Part shown: positions 1-5,494 of the stretch, in pieces
Numbering within the stretch: the first letter of the stretch is position 1
Layout of the letters: each line of letters opens with the position of its first letter
Assembly (NCBI GenBank): GCA_011525065.1
Contig: WTIY01000166.1
Coordinates: 1 to 5,494, forward strand
Length of the DNA stretch: 5,494 nt
Source of the DNA: Flavobacteriales bacterium
Lineage (GTDB): Bacteria > Bacteroidota > Bacteroidia > Flavobacteriales > Flavobacteriaceae
Direction of reading: 5' to 3'
Program-made: the position numbers and the translations under genes
The notes under the pieces: generated by a model
What the model was told of the DNA's origin: nothing
Seen by the model: the letters and a program-made list of their open reading frames with translations, nothing else
The model's database searches: none

Positions 1-1
1 C

Positions 2-553
2 AATGTAGCTTTATTTACGGGGCTGTTAATCGCCATGTCACTCAAAGGGTCCTTGACCAGTGATCAGCAGATTAAGCGTTCGACGCGTTTTCAGGAAGGT
101 CTGAAACTTGCAGCACCTGTATTGCTCATTACGGCCATGGGTGGCGCCTTTGGTAACATCATCAAACAACTGCCGCTGACTGAGCATTTAAGCCAATACG
201 ATTCATTGTCTCATTTAGGACTCATTTTGCCCTTTGTAATTGCTGCCATTTTAAAGACGGCTCAGGGTTCTTCCACCGTCGCCATCATTACCTCAGCCTC
301 CATCGTCTTTCCGATTTTAGATCAACTCGGGATGACCACCGAACTCGAAAAAGTTTGGGTCATCATTGCTATTGGGACCGGTTCCATGACCGTCTCACAC
401 GCCAATGACTCCTATTTCTGGATCGTTTCTCAAATGGGTAGCATCGATGTAAAAACGGCCTATAGACATCATACCCTTGCCACACTTATTCAAGGAGTCA
501 GTGGCTTGCTCATCGTGCTTTTACTCTCGAGCATCTCAGCGTGGTGGTCTTGA
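2..553 (+). CDS. GntP-family gluconate/organic acid:H+ symporter, C-terminal part (5' end outside window)
   Basis: The reading frame is open to the left edge, so this is the last 183 residues of a protein whose family members are usually about 440 residues. The visible part is strongly hydrophobic, with about five membrane-spanning or re-entrant stretches. Two of them carry sequences typical of GntP permeases: a KTAQGSSTVA segment (about residues 85-94 of the visible part) and a GTGSMTVSHANDSYFW segment (about residues 125-140). GntP proteins sit in the inner membrane and import gluconate or related sugar acids (idonate, glycerate, fructuronate) with protons. The exact substrate cannot be told from the C-terminus. 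The ATG at 35 is internal, not the start, because the frame continues upstream with membrane-like sequence. It ends with TGA, 38 bases before the convergent stop of the next gene. I see no convincing intrinsic terminator in that gap. Confidence 0.88.
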   Translation, partial: NVALFTGLLIAMSLKGSLTSDQQIKRSTRFQEGLKLAAPVLLITAMGGAFGNIIKQLPLTEHLSQYDSLSHLGLILPFVIAAILKTAQGSSTVAIITSASIVFPILDQLGMTTELEKVWVIIAIGTGSMTVSHANDSYFWIVSQMGSIDVKTAYRHHTLATLIQGVSGLLIVLLLSSISAWWS

Positions 554-591
554 TTAGTGACGTCCATGCAGTCAAAATACAGCAGCAAAAT

Positions 592-1158
592 TTAGAGACC
601 CAACATACGTTTTTTCAGACTGTTTTGAGCCGGTTTATCCCCCAGCCAAATGGCAAAAAGTGCTTGCTTGAACGGCAGACCAGTAAAACTTCCGCGGACT
701 TCTCTATTTTTAGAGATTATTATACCCTTCTCTGGGTCATAGCTCAGCAAAATTTCATCATTTGGCTCAAAGGCATCTGAGAGATATTCTTTAAAGCGTT
801 CAATATCCTGTACAGCATATTTTCCTACCGACGTATTGCCAAAGCCCTCTTCTAAAGCCTCTATAAAGCGATCTCGGGTCACCAGCCCAGAGGCAATAAC
901 AATGCGGATCGCCATGGGCGTGTCGCTCATGACAATCTCAGTGGCATCACTGCTTTTCTGGGGTAAATACAAGGCCCCGACATAGAGGTCCAAAAATCCT
1001 AATTTTTCTCGGAGTCCACCCCCATTGAGTCCTAACTCGGCTCCACTGATGGACAGTTTTTGAGGAAAGTCAATGCCTTCAATATTGACCATTTGTGCCT
1101 CAACGTTGTGAATATTCCCTAGAAGAACCAAGGCAATACATAACTGAATTAACTTCAT
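592..1158 (-). CDS. Exported chalcone-isomerase-like domain protein
   Basis: This 188-residue protein has a signal peptide: Lys at position 2, a hydrophobic core at about 6-14, and a V-E-A cleavage site after Ala21. It therefore probably acts in the periplasm. The mature part resembles the bacterial chalcone-isomerase-like family (Chalcone_3 type). It shows a GGGLREKLGF-LYVGALYLP segment at 46-66 and a conserved tail at 163-188 with the pattern F-x-x-ALFAIWLG-x-x-P...LKKRMLG. Arg50 lies where plant chalcone isomerase has its catalytic Arg, but I do not see the catalytic Thr near the GALYL segment. Flavonoid isomerisation is therefore unlikely; fatty-acid or other small-ligand binding, as in FAP-type members, is an inference. 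The ATG is the first one before the signal peptide and is preceded by an A-rich leader rather than a Shine-Dalgarno sequence. It is transcribed divergently from the acetyltransferase and convergently with the permease, so it is probably monocistronic. Confidence 0.82.
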   Translation of the reverse strand: MKLIQLCIALVLLGNIHNVEAQMVNIEGIDFPQKLSISGAELGLNGGGLREKLGFLDLYVGALYLPQKSSDATEIVMSDTPMAIRIVIASGLVTRDRFIEALEEGFGNTSVGKYAVQDIERFKEYLSDAFEPNDEILLSYDPEKGIIISKNREVRGSFTGLPFKQALFAIWLGDKPAQNSLKKRMLGL

Positions 1159-1220
1159 CTTTTTTGTTTTGGTAAAAGATACTACATATTGTTCGACCCT
1201 GTATTGTTTTTAACGCGTCT

Positions 1221-1250
1221 AATCCAGGTTAAACGATACCAATATGGATT
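1221..1250. repeat. Imperfect inverted repeat in the divergent promoter region
   Basis: AATCCA at 1221-1226 is the exact reverse complement of TGGATT at 1245-1250. Directly inside the left arm, GGT (1227-1229) pairs with ACC (1238-1240), leaving a four-base bulge on the right side. There is no T-tract, so it is not an intrinsic terminator. It could be an operator for a regulator acting on either divergent gene, or chance in AT-rich DNA. Confidence 0.22.
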
Positions 1251-1270
1251 GAATCACATAAGTCAGTAGG

Positions 1271-1299
1271 TTTAGAACAAATAATTATGACTACATTTA
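1271..1299 (+). promoter_or_regulatory. Candidate Bacteroidota-type promoter for the GNAT gene
   Basis: TTTA at 1271-1274 and TACATTTA at 1292-1299 are separated by 17 bases. Each differs by one base from the Bacteroidota consensus, TTTG at -33 and TAnnTTTG at -7. Transcription would start near 1305, giving a short leader before the ATG at 1321. AGGG at 1311-1314 could be a weak ribosome binding site. AT-rich sequence produces such matches by chance. Confidence 0.3.
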
Positions 1300-1320
1300 A
1301 GTTAAATTCTAGGGCTCAAT

Positions 1321-1743
1321 ATGGTGAATTTACAAGCGTTAACCGCTAAGGATATTTCTCAAATAATTCCGTTTATTCAGGAATTAAATCCCGAACTCAA
1401 CCCTGCCGTTATTCAGGAGAATCAACGCGAAATGTTCAACATTTCAAACTATAGATGTTTTGGGCTTTTTCAAGGCGACAACTTGATTGGCCTCTCAAGC
1501 GGCTGGATTACCATTCGGCATTATTCAGGAAAGCAAATTGAGATTGATAACGTCATTATTGCCAGTACACACCAATCAAAAGGATACGGCGCTCAATTTA
1601 TTGAGCTTCTGGAGCAGTGGTCTCGCGAGCAAAATTGCAAGACTATGGAGCTCAATTCTTACCTAACCAATCCGCGCTCGCATAAATTTTACTTTACACA
1701 AGGCTTTAAAATTTTAGGCTTTCACTTTTACAAAGATTTGTGA
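1321..1743 (+). CDS. GNAT-family N-acetyltransferase
   Basis: This 140-residue single-domain protein is the usual length for a small GNAT enzyme, which transfers an acetyl group from acetyl-CoA to an amine. The acetyl-CoA binding motif A runs from about 74 to 105: a beta strand EIDNVIIA, then the pyrophosphate loop Q85-S-K-G88-Y-G90, then an amphipathic helix. The C-terminal part has a NPRSHKFYFTQGF segment (117-129) with Tyr124 where many GNATs have the general acid, and a short strand ending in F-x-K-x-L. The start is the first ATG after an in-frame stop at 1303. The substrate is not recognisable. It ends one base before the stop of glmS on the opposite strand. Its GC content is about 39% by hand count (165 of 420 bases), lower than samples of its neighbours, which may reflect acquisition by transfer. 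Confidence 0.87.
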   Translation: MVNLQALTAKDISQIIPFIQELNPELNPAVIQENQREMFNISNYRCFGLFQGDNLIGLSSGWITIRHYSGKQIEIDNVIIASTHQSKGYGAQFIELLEQWSREQNCKTMELNSYLTNPRSHKFYFTQGFKILGFHFYKDL

Positions 1744-1744
1744 T

Positions 1745-3592
1745 TTACTCCACGGTCACCGACTTGGCCAAATTTCTTGGCTGATCCACATTACGACCCA
1801 GCATCACGGCGATGTGATACGATAGGAGTTGAAGCGGAATCGTGGTCACCAGTGGTGAAGAAGCTTCTGTGGTTTTGGGGACTTCAATCACATAATCGGC
1901 AAGAGCCTTGATCACGGTATCGCCTTTGGTGACAACAGCGATGATACGGCCTTTACGGGCTTTGATTTCCTCGATATTACTCACGACCTTGTCATAGTGG
2001 TTGCTGTTTACCGCCACAACCACCACAGGCATTTGCACATCGATAAGGGCAATCGGGCCGTGCTTCATTTCAGCAGCGGGATAGCCCTCTGCGTGAATGT
2101 AAGAGATTTCTTTGAGCTTCAGAGCCCCTTCCAGGGCTACTGGGAAATTCACCCCACGCCCAAGGTAAAGCGCATTTTGCGCCATAACCATATTGTTGGC
2201 GATTTTTTTGATGACTGTATCGCTTTCGAGTGCTTGAGCCACCAACTCTGGAATCTGCTCCATTTCATAGAGGTGCTGACGGTAGACTGATTCAGAAATC
2301 GAGCCTTTTTCTTTGGCCAATTTCAAAGCAATTAAGGTCAAAATCGTGATCTGAGTAGTAAACGCTTTGGTCGAGGCCACCCCGATTTCCGGACCGGCAT
2401 GGGTATAACTTCCCGCGTCAGTTTCTCGTGCGATAGATGATCCCGCAACGTTACATACCCCGTACACTAAAGCTCCCTGACTTTTGGCAAGTTTTATTGC
2501 AGCTAAAGTATCCGCGGTCTCCCCACTTTGAGAGATCGCAATGACCACGTCTTTTTTAGTAATGATCGGGTTACGGTATCTAAATTCTGAGGCGTATTCC
2601 ACCTCAACAGGGATTCGCGCCCACTCCTCAAAAATGTATTCAGCCACAAGCCCTGCATGCCATGAGGTACCACAAGCCACGATAATGATCCGGTCGGCGC
2701 TGGTAAAACGCGATAAATGATTGTCCAAGCCGCTGAGCTTAATGATGCCTTCATTTGGCAATAGACGTCCTCGAAAGGTGTCTAGAATGGCTCGAGGTTG
2801 CTCGTAAATTTCTTTGAGCATGAAGTGTTCATACCCGCCTTTCTCTATTTGCTCAACGCTTAAACTGAGCTCCTGTACAGGCGAATCCAAACGAAGATCT
2901 TCTTTGAGATCACGCACCCGGACTTCACGACCCAATCTTAAAACGGCCATCTCGTGGTCCTCCAGATAAATGGCTTGATTGGTGAACTCGATAAAAGGTG
3001 TGGCGTCACTGGCAATAAAAAATTCATCCTCCCCAACCCCAATGGCCAAAGGACTTCCGAGTTTTGCCACCACAATTTCGTTGGGTTTAGATTGGTCGAA
3101 TACCGCAATGGCGTAGGCCCCTTCAACCTCCTTTAGCGCAAGTTGTACCGCCTTACCCAGCTTGACTTTATTGGTCTTTTTGACCTCTTCAATTAGGTTG
3201 ACTAAAACTTCCGTATCGGTATCGCTGTGGAAGGTGTAACCGCGTTGCTGCAGTACGGTCTTCAGTGCAGCATAGTTCTCAATAATGCCGTTGTGAACCA
3301 AAACCAAATCCCCACTGTTTGAGGTGTGTGGGTGAGAGTTGACATCGTTTGGCACCCCGTGAGTGGCCCATCGTGTATGGCCAATGCCGATCTGGGCCTC
3401 AGGCACGCCTTGAGCTGAAAACTTTTCTGCCAAAGAACTTACTTTGCCTTTGGTCTTGCACAGATGAGTCAGCGTTCCATCGTAGAGCGCAATTCCCGCA
3501 CTGTCATAACCGCGATACTCCAATCGCTTTAAGCCATTCAGTACTATAGGGTAGGCTTCCTTACTTCCGATATATCCAACAATTCCACACAT
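1745..3592 (-). CDS. glmS: Glutamine--fructose-6-phosphate aminotransferase (isomerizing), GlmS
   Basis: GlmS makes glucosamine-6-phosphate from fructose-6-phosphate and glutamine in the cytoplasm. This is the committed step to UDP-GlcNAc for peptidoglycan and LPS. At 615 residues it is full length (E. coli about 609). The N-terminal glutaminase domain (about 1-220) begins MCGIVGYIG, with Cys2 as the nucleophile exposed after Met removal. It has HTRWATHG (72-79), HNGIIENY (100-107) and DTDTEV (124-129). The first SIS domain (about 290-425) has CGTSWHAG (307-314), SQSGETADT (354-362) and STKAFTTQ (407-414). The second SIS domain (about 460-600) has EGALKLKE (488-495) and EMKHGP (508-513). Residues matching the E. 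coli isomerase Lys485, Glu488, His504 and Lys603 are present as Lys492, Glu495, His511 and Lys610. The C-terminus PRNLAKSVTVE is the canonical family end. All key residues are intact. The upstream gap is too short and unlike the glmS ribozyme known from Firmicutes. Confidence 0.98.
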   Translation of the reverse strand: MCGIVGYIGSKEAYPIVLNGLKRLEYRGYDSAGIALYDGTLTHLCKTKGKVSSLAEKFSAQGVPEAQIGIGHTRWATHGVPNDVNSHPHTSNSGDLVLVHNGIIENYAALKTVLQQRGYTFHSDTDTEVLVNLIEEVKKTNKVKLGKAVQLALKEVEGAYAIAVFDQSKPNEIVVAKLGSPLAIGVGEDEFFIASDATPFIEFTNQAIYLEDHEMAVLRLGREVRVRDLKEDLRLDSPVQELSLSVEQIEKGGYEHFMLKEIYEQPRAILDTFRGRLLPNEGIIKLSGLDNHLSRFTSADRIIIVACGTSWHAGLVAEYIFEEWARIPVEVEYASEFRYRNPIITKKDVVIAISQSGETADTLAAIKLAKSQGALVYGVCNVAGSSIARETDAGSYTHAGPEIGVASTKAFTTQITILTLIALKLAKEKGSISESVYRQHLYEMEQIPELVAQALESDTVIKKIANNMVMAQNALYLGRGVNFPVALEGALKLKEISYIHAEGYPAAEMKHGPIALIDVQMPVVVVAVNSNHYDKVVSNIEEIKARKGRIIAVVTKGDTVIKALADYVIEVPKTTEASSPLVTTIPLQLLSYHIAVMLGRNVDQPRNLAKSVTVE

Positions 3593-3683
3593 ATGGGTCC
3601 AATTTAATCAATACGTTGTGTTTTTTACAACCCATTGCCGTTAACAAATCAATAATTACAACAGAACATGGCGAGTAATTACC
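3593..3683 (-). promoter_or_regulatory. Gap upstream of glmS, possible own promoter
   Basis: These 91 bases separate the DUF4270 stop from the glmS start. They are AT-rich and long enough for a promoter, so glmS may be transcribed both with the upstream genes and on its own. On the minus strand TAAATTGG (complement of 3599-3606) matches TAnnTTTG with one mismatch, with a TTG 21 bases upstream, but this would make glmS almost leaderless. A short inverted repeat, GTTGT at 3615-3619 and ACAAC at 3627-3631 around a T-rich loop, is also present. Neither is strong evidence. Confidence 0.25.
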
Positions 3684-5267
3684 TTATTCGGGCTTGGTGT
3701 AATACAATTCTAGCCTCAGTCGTTTTTCTGGGTCTGCCGCTAAATTCCCGTGCAGCGCAGTGCCTTGGGGGGCCACAATGGCTCCGCCAGGGATGCGATC
3801 AAAGCCGTCTGGCAGCAGCGGGGCTTCCATGTCAAAGAAACCGACGTATGAGACGTTTTGAGACACCACCATCCCCAAAGAGACATTAGTGGAATCTCGG
3901 TTAATCAAATTACTGACATGAGCCGTTAGTTTAATCTTGTAGTATTCACCGCGATCATCACTGCCGCGAACCAATCGACCCAAATGATTGGTAATGGCAT
4001 CAATCGGAGGGAGATTGGAGGTCAAGTCGATGGAATAATCTGCCAAAATCCCACTGTTTTTCGTGTCAAAGACCAAAAGGCGTTCTGGCTCTTGGCTCGG
4101 ATTTGTGATTTTGTCTTGATCCACATAAAAAATCAAATTGGCCTCATTGACTAGCCAACCTTCATCGCGTAATTCCTGCAGGTCATCCAAGCCATTTTGG
4201 TTGTCGTCGTTACCAAAGAGCTCTATGATGGTTGCGATCCCATCATTCCCATCCACGTAAAGGGTCTGTGCGCCTTGGATGGAATCACCCTGGGCAACGT
4301 CATCAATAACCTCAGTAGGCCATTCGTGCTGAAAGACATTAACCTTGATGGCCGAAAAGTTTAAATCGTACGTAAAGAGTTCGCGAATGATTTCTCCGTC
4401 ATCATCGGTGGATTGATTCCCTGAGTCGTCAAAGGTCGAGGTCTCTGCGGAATAGTACATGCTTATTTTTCCCTGGGTCGGGTCAAAAATGATCTGGTGG
4501 CCATTGTCATTAACTGCTTCGACTTTAAAATAGAGCCCCCTGAAATAGTTTTTAAAGTTGTTGTTGTTTAAAAGCACCTCTTGATCCTGCTGGTCCCAAA
4601 TTTTTTCTTGAAAAAATTCTCGAGGCAATTCTAAATTAATCCCAGGAGCAAAACTCAAAGTATCGAGATCTTCGATGATGAACTCGTCGGCCAAATCACT
4701 GGCAACAAATTCAGGAATTTCAACCAATAATTCGCCTAACTGAGGTTCGAAATCTTGACGTTGATTCGAAAAGTATTGTTGTGGATCAGCAAAACCAGTC
4801 GCAGGATCGAAATCACGCAAAAAATAATTTGATTCGTAGATCGACAATTTGATCGGCTCGCTGCCATACACTGAATCCAAGTCATAAACGGTGTTGTCAT
4901 CGTCATCCGTATCTGAAGTGCTGTAATACGGAAGGGTCAAAATCACCTTTTCTAAGGATGGGTTTAAGCTGTCGACGGAAAAGGCCGGGTTGTTCGCCGA
5001 CAAGACCACTTGGGTTAAAAAGTCTGCTGTATGCGGTCCGTAAAGCGGATCGTTGTAATGGCCTAGTTTATAGGACAATTGATTGTTGGTTTGCACTGGA
5101 CCGACAAATCGACTGTAAGCACGAACTGAAAACACCGTATCTGGAGTGGTGTAATTTTGATCGATTAAGTCCGTGTCCAAAGTGGTAAAACTCTCATCAC
5201 ATGAAGCAAATCCAAGGATGACCACCAAAACCCAAACAAAATGAGGAATGCGTTGTGTCACTTTCAT
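3684..5267 (-). CDS. DUF4270-family envelope lipoprotein
   Basis: This 527-residue protein matches the Bacteroidota DUF4270 family in length, start and context; no biochemical function is established that I know of. The N-terminus is a lipoprotein signal: Lys2 and Arg6, a hydrophobic run at about 10-20, then F-A-S-Cys23, so Cys23 would be lipidated. Acidic residues follow at once (D24, E25), compatible with the surface-export signals of Bacteroidota. Family-like features are TDLI near 33, the GHYNDPLYG segment at 69-77, and WLVNEANLIFYVDQ at 371-384. An EF-hand-like loop lies at 354-365, and acidic stretches at 119-124 and 280-292. The rest appears to be beta-rich, with many alternating hydrophobic strands. 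It starts 15 bases after the glgA stop, so the two are almost certainly co-transcribed. It has no strong Shine-Dalgarno sequence, as is common in this phylum. Confidence 0.9.
   Translation of the reverse strand: MKVTQRIPHFVWVLVVILGFASCDESFTTLDTDLIDQNYTTPDTVFSVRAYSRFVGPVQTNNQLSYKLGHYNDPLYGPHTADFLTQVVLSANNPAFSVDSLNPSLEKVILTLPYYSTSDTDDDDNTVYDLDSVYGSEPIKLSIYESNYFLRDFDPATGFADPQQYFSNQRQDFEPQLGELLVEIPEFVASDLADEFIIEDLDTLSFAPGINLELPREFFQEKIWDQQDQEVLLNNNNFKNYFRGLYFKVEAVNDNGHQIIFDPTQGKISMYYSAETSTFDDSGNQSTDDDGEIIRELFTYDLNFSAIKVNVFQHEWPTEVIDDVAQGDSIQGAQTLYVDGNDGIATIIELFGNDDNQNGLDDLQELRDEGWLVNEANLIFYVDQDKITNPSQEPERLLVFDTKNSGILADYSIDLTSNLPPIDAITNHLGRLVRGSDDRGEYYKIKLTAHVSNLINRDSTNVSLGMVVSQNVSYVGFFDMEAPLLPDGFDRIPGGAIVAPQGTALHGNLAADPEKRLRLELYYTKPE
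4173..4208 (-). other. EF-hand-like calcium-binding loop coded within the DUF4270 gene
   Basis: Residues 354-365 read DDNQNGLDDLQE. They place D at loop position 1, N at 3, N at 5, G at 6, D at 9 and E at 12, the ligand pattern of a canonical EF-hand or dockerin-type calcium loop. Position 8 is Asp where classical EF-hands have a hydrophobic residue, so it may be a lone calcium loop rather than a full helix-loop-helix. Calcium binding is inferred from the pattern only. Confidence 0.5.
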
Positions 5268-5282
5268 AAGCGTGTGGGGCGT

Positions 5283-5494
5283 CTAAGCACCTAAAACTTT
5301 AGTCGTGTAAAAATCGACATAAGCCTCGGCAAATTCATCTTTATTGTGAAAATTTAACACAGGGCATTTTGCGCCTTTCAAATAATCGGAAAGTTCGGTC
5401 GGTAAATCTGCTGAGCCCTCGATGATGGCATCCGAATGATCGATGGCCGTTTTCATGATGTTAAAGTAGCTGGGCGAATCCAAATGTGTGTAGT
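5283..5494 (-). CDS. glgA: Glycogen/starch synthase, C-terminal end (5' part outside window)
   Basis: The frame is open to the right edge, so these are the last 69 residues of a longer protein. The sequence resembles the end of the short Bacteroidota glycogen synthase (starch synthase catalytic domain, about 270 residues). It shows an SPSYFNIMKTAIDHSDAII segment followed by a GS, then a PVLNF segment and a tail with an AEAYVDFY pattern. GlgA extends alpha-1,4-glucan from a nucleotide sugar in the cytoplasm. The TTG at 5481-5483 that could look like a start is internal, because the frame continues upstream as YTHL. Identification rests on the C-terminal pattern and on its position just upstream of DUF4270 and glmS. 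The active-site regions are not in view, so activity cannot be judged. Confidence 0.75.
   Translation of the reverse strand, partial: YTHLDSPSYFNIMKTAIDHSDAIIEGSADLPTELSDYLKGAKCPVLNFHNKDEFAEAYVDFYTTKVLGA

Larger units (their letters stand above)
1159..1320. other. Divergent intergenic region between the chalcone-isomerase-like gene and the GNAT gene
   Basis: This is 162 bases of AT-rich sequence with no coding potential that I can support. It must hold the promoters of two divergent genes. The side facing the GNAT gene has a plausible Bacteroidota-type promoter (1271-1299). On the other side, AAAAGATA at 1174-1181 reads TATCTTTT on the minus strand and partly fits the -7 element TAnnTTTG, but no matching -33 TTG lies at the right distance. 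An imperfect inverted repeat lies in the middle (1221-1250). Confidence 0.6.

Noticed and set aside
554..591. Terminator between the convergent permease and chalcone-isomerase-like genes
   Set aside because: Only a four-base TGAC/GTCA stem (558-561 with 571-574) is visible, without a T-tract on either strand.
541..780. Plus-strand ORF of 79 codons after the permease
   Set aside because: It lies largely antisense to the chalcone-isomerase-like gene, has no recognisable domain, and its composition follows the opposite-strand codons.
1321..1743. GNAT gene as a glucosamine-6-phosphate N-acetyltransferase partnering GlmS
   Set aside because: The adjacency is suggestive, but bacteria normally use GlmU, the genes are convergent rather than co-transcribed, and I see no substrate-specific GNA1 motif beyond the general GNAT fold.
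1997..2290. Plus-strand ORF of 97 codons inside glmS
   Set aside because: It is antisense to the highly conserved second SIS domain of GlmS; the His-rich translation is an artefact of reading Val codons backwards.
3593..3683. glmS ribozyme/riboswitch upstream of glmS
   Set aside because: The 91-base AT-rich gap is shorter than a glmS ribozyme and shows no matching core helices; the element is known from Firmicutes, not Bacteroidota.
3668..3889. Plus-strand ORF of 73 codons at the 3' end of the DUF4270 gene
   Set aside because: It is antisense to coding sequence, with no signal or domain and no separate promoter; the DUF4270 frame accounts for this stretch.

Overview
This window looks like ordinary chromosomal DNA from a member of the Bacteroidota, most likely a flavobacterium. 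Three points support that. The 3' half carries the order glgA (short Bacteroidota type) – DUF4270 lipoprotein – glmS on one strand, which I recall as a typical flavobacterial arrangement. The DUF4270 family is essentially a Bacteroidota family. Start codons lack strong Shine-Dalgarno sequences. GC content, counted by hand on sample lines, is about 50% in most genes.

Layout from left to right: (1) the C-terminal part of a GntP-family gluconate/organic acid permease on +, entering from the left edge; (2) convergent to it, a small exported chalcone-isomerase-like protein on -; (3) a 162-base divergent intergenic region with a candidate promoter and an imperfect inverted repeat; (4) a small GNAT acetyltransferase on +, whose stop codon lies one base from the stop of the next gene; (5) full-length glmS on -; (6) a 91-base gap, then a DUF4270 lipoprotein on -; (7) 15 bases further upstream, the C-terminal end of a glycogen/starch synthase (glgA) on -, running off the right edge.

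The minus-strand block reads glgA, then DUF4270, then glmS. GlgA makes storage glucan from nucleotide sugars. GlmS diverts fructose-6-phosphate into amino sugars for peptidoglycan and LPS. The DUF4270 protein is a predicted envelope lipoprotein of unknown role, so this is a plausible sugar-allocation or envelope unit whose middle member is uncharacterised. The left-hand genes have no evident functional tie to this block.

I see no mobile element, CRISPR array, tRNA, rRNA or novel defence-like system. The points most worth a second look are the uncharacterised lipoprotein with an EF-hand-like calcium loop, the low-GC GNAT gene fitted against glmS, and the exported chalcone-isomerase-fold protein.
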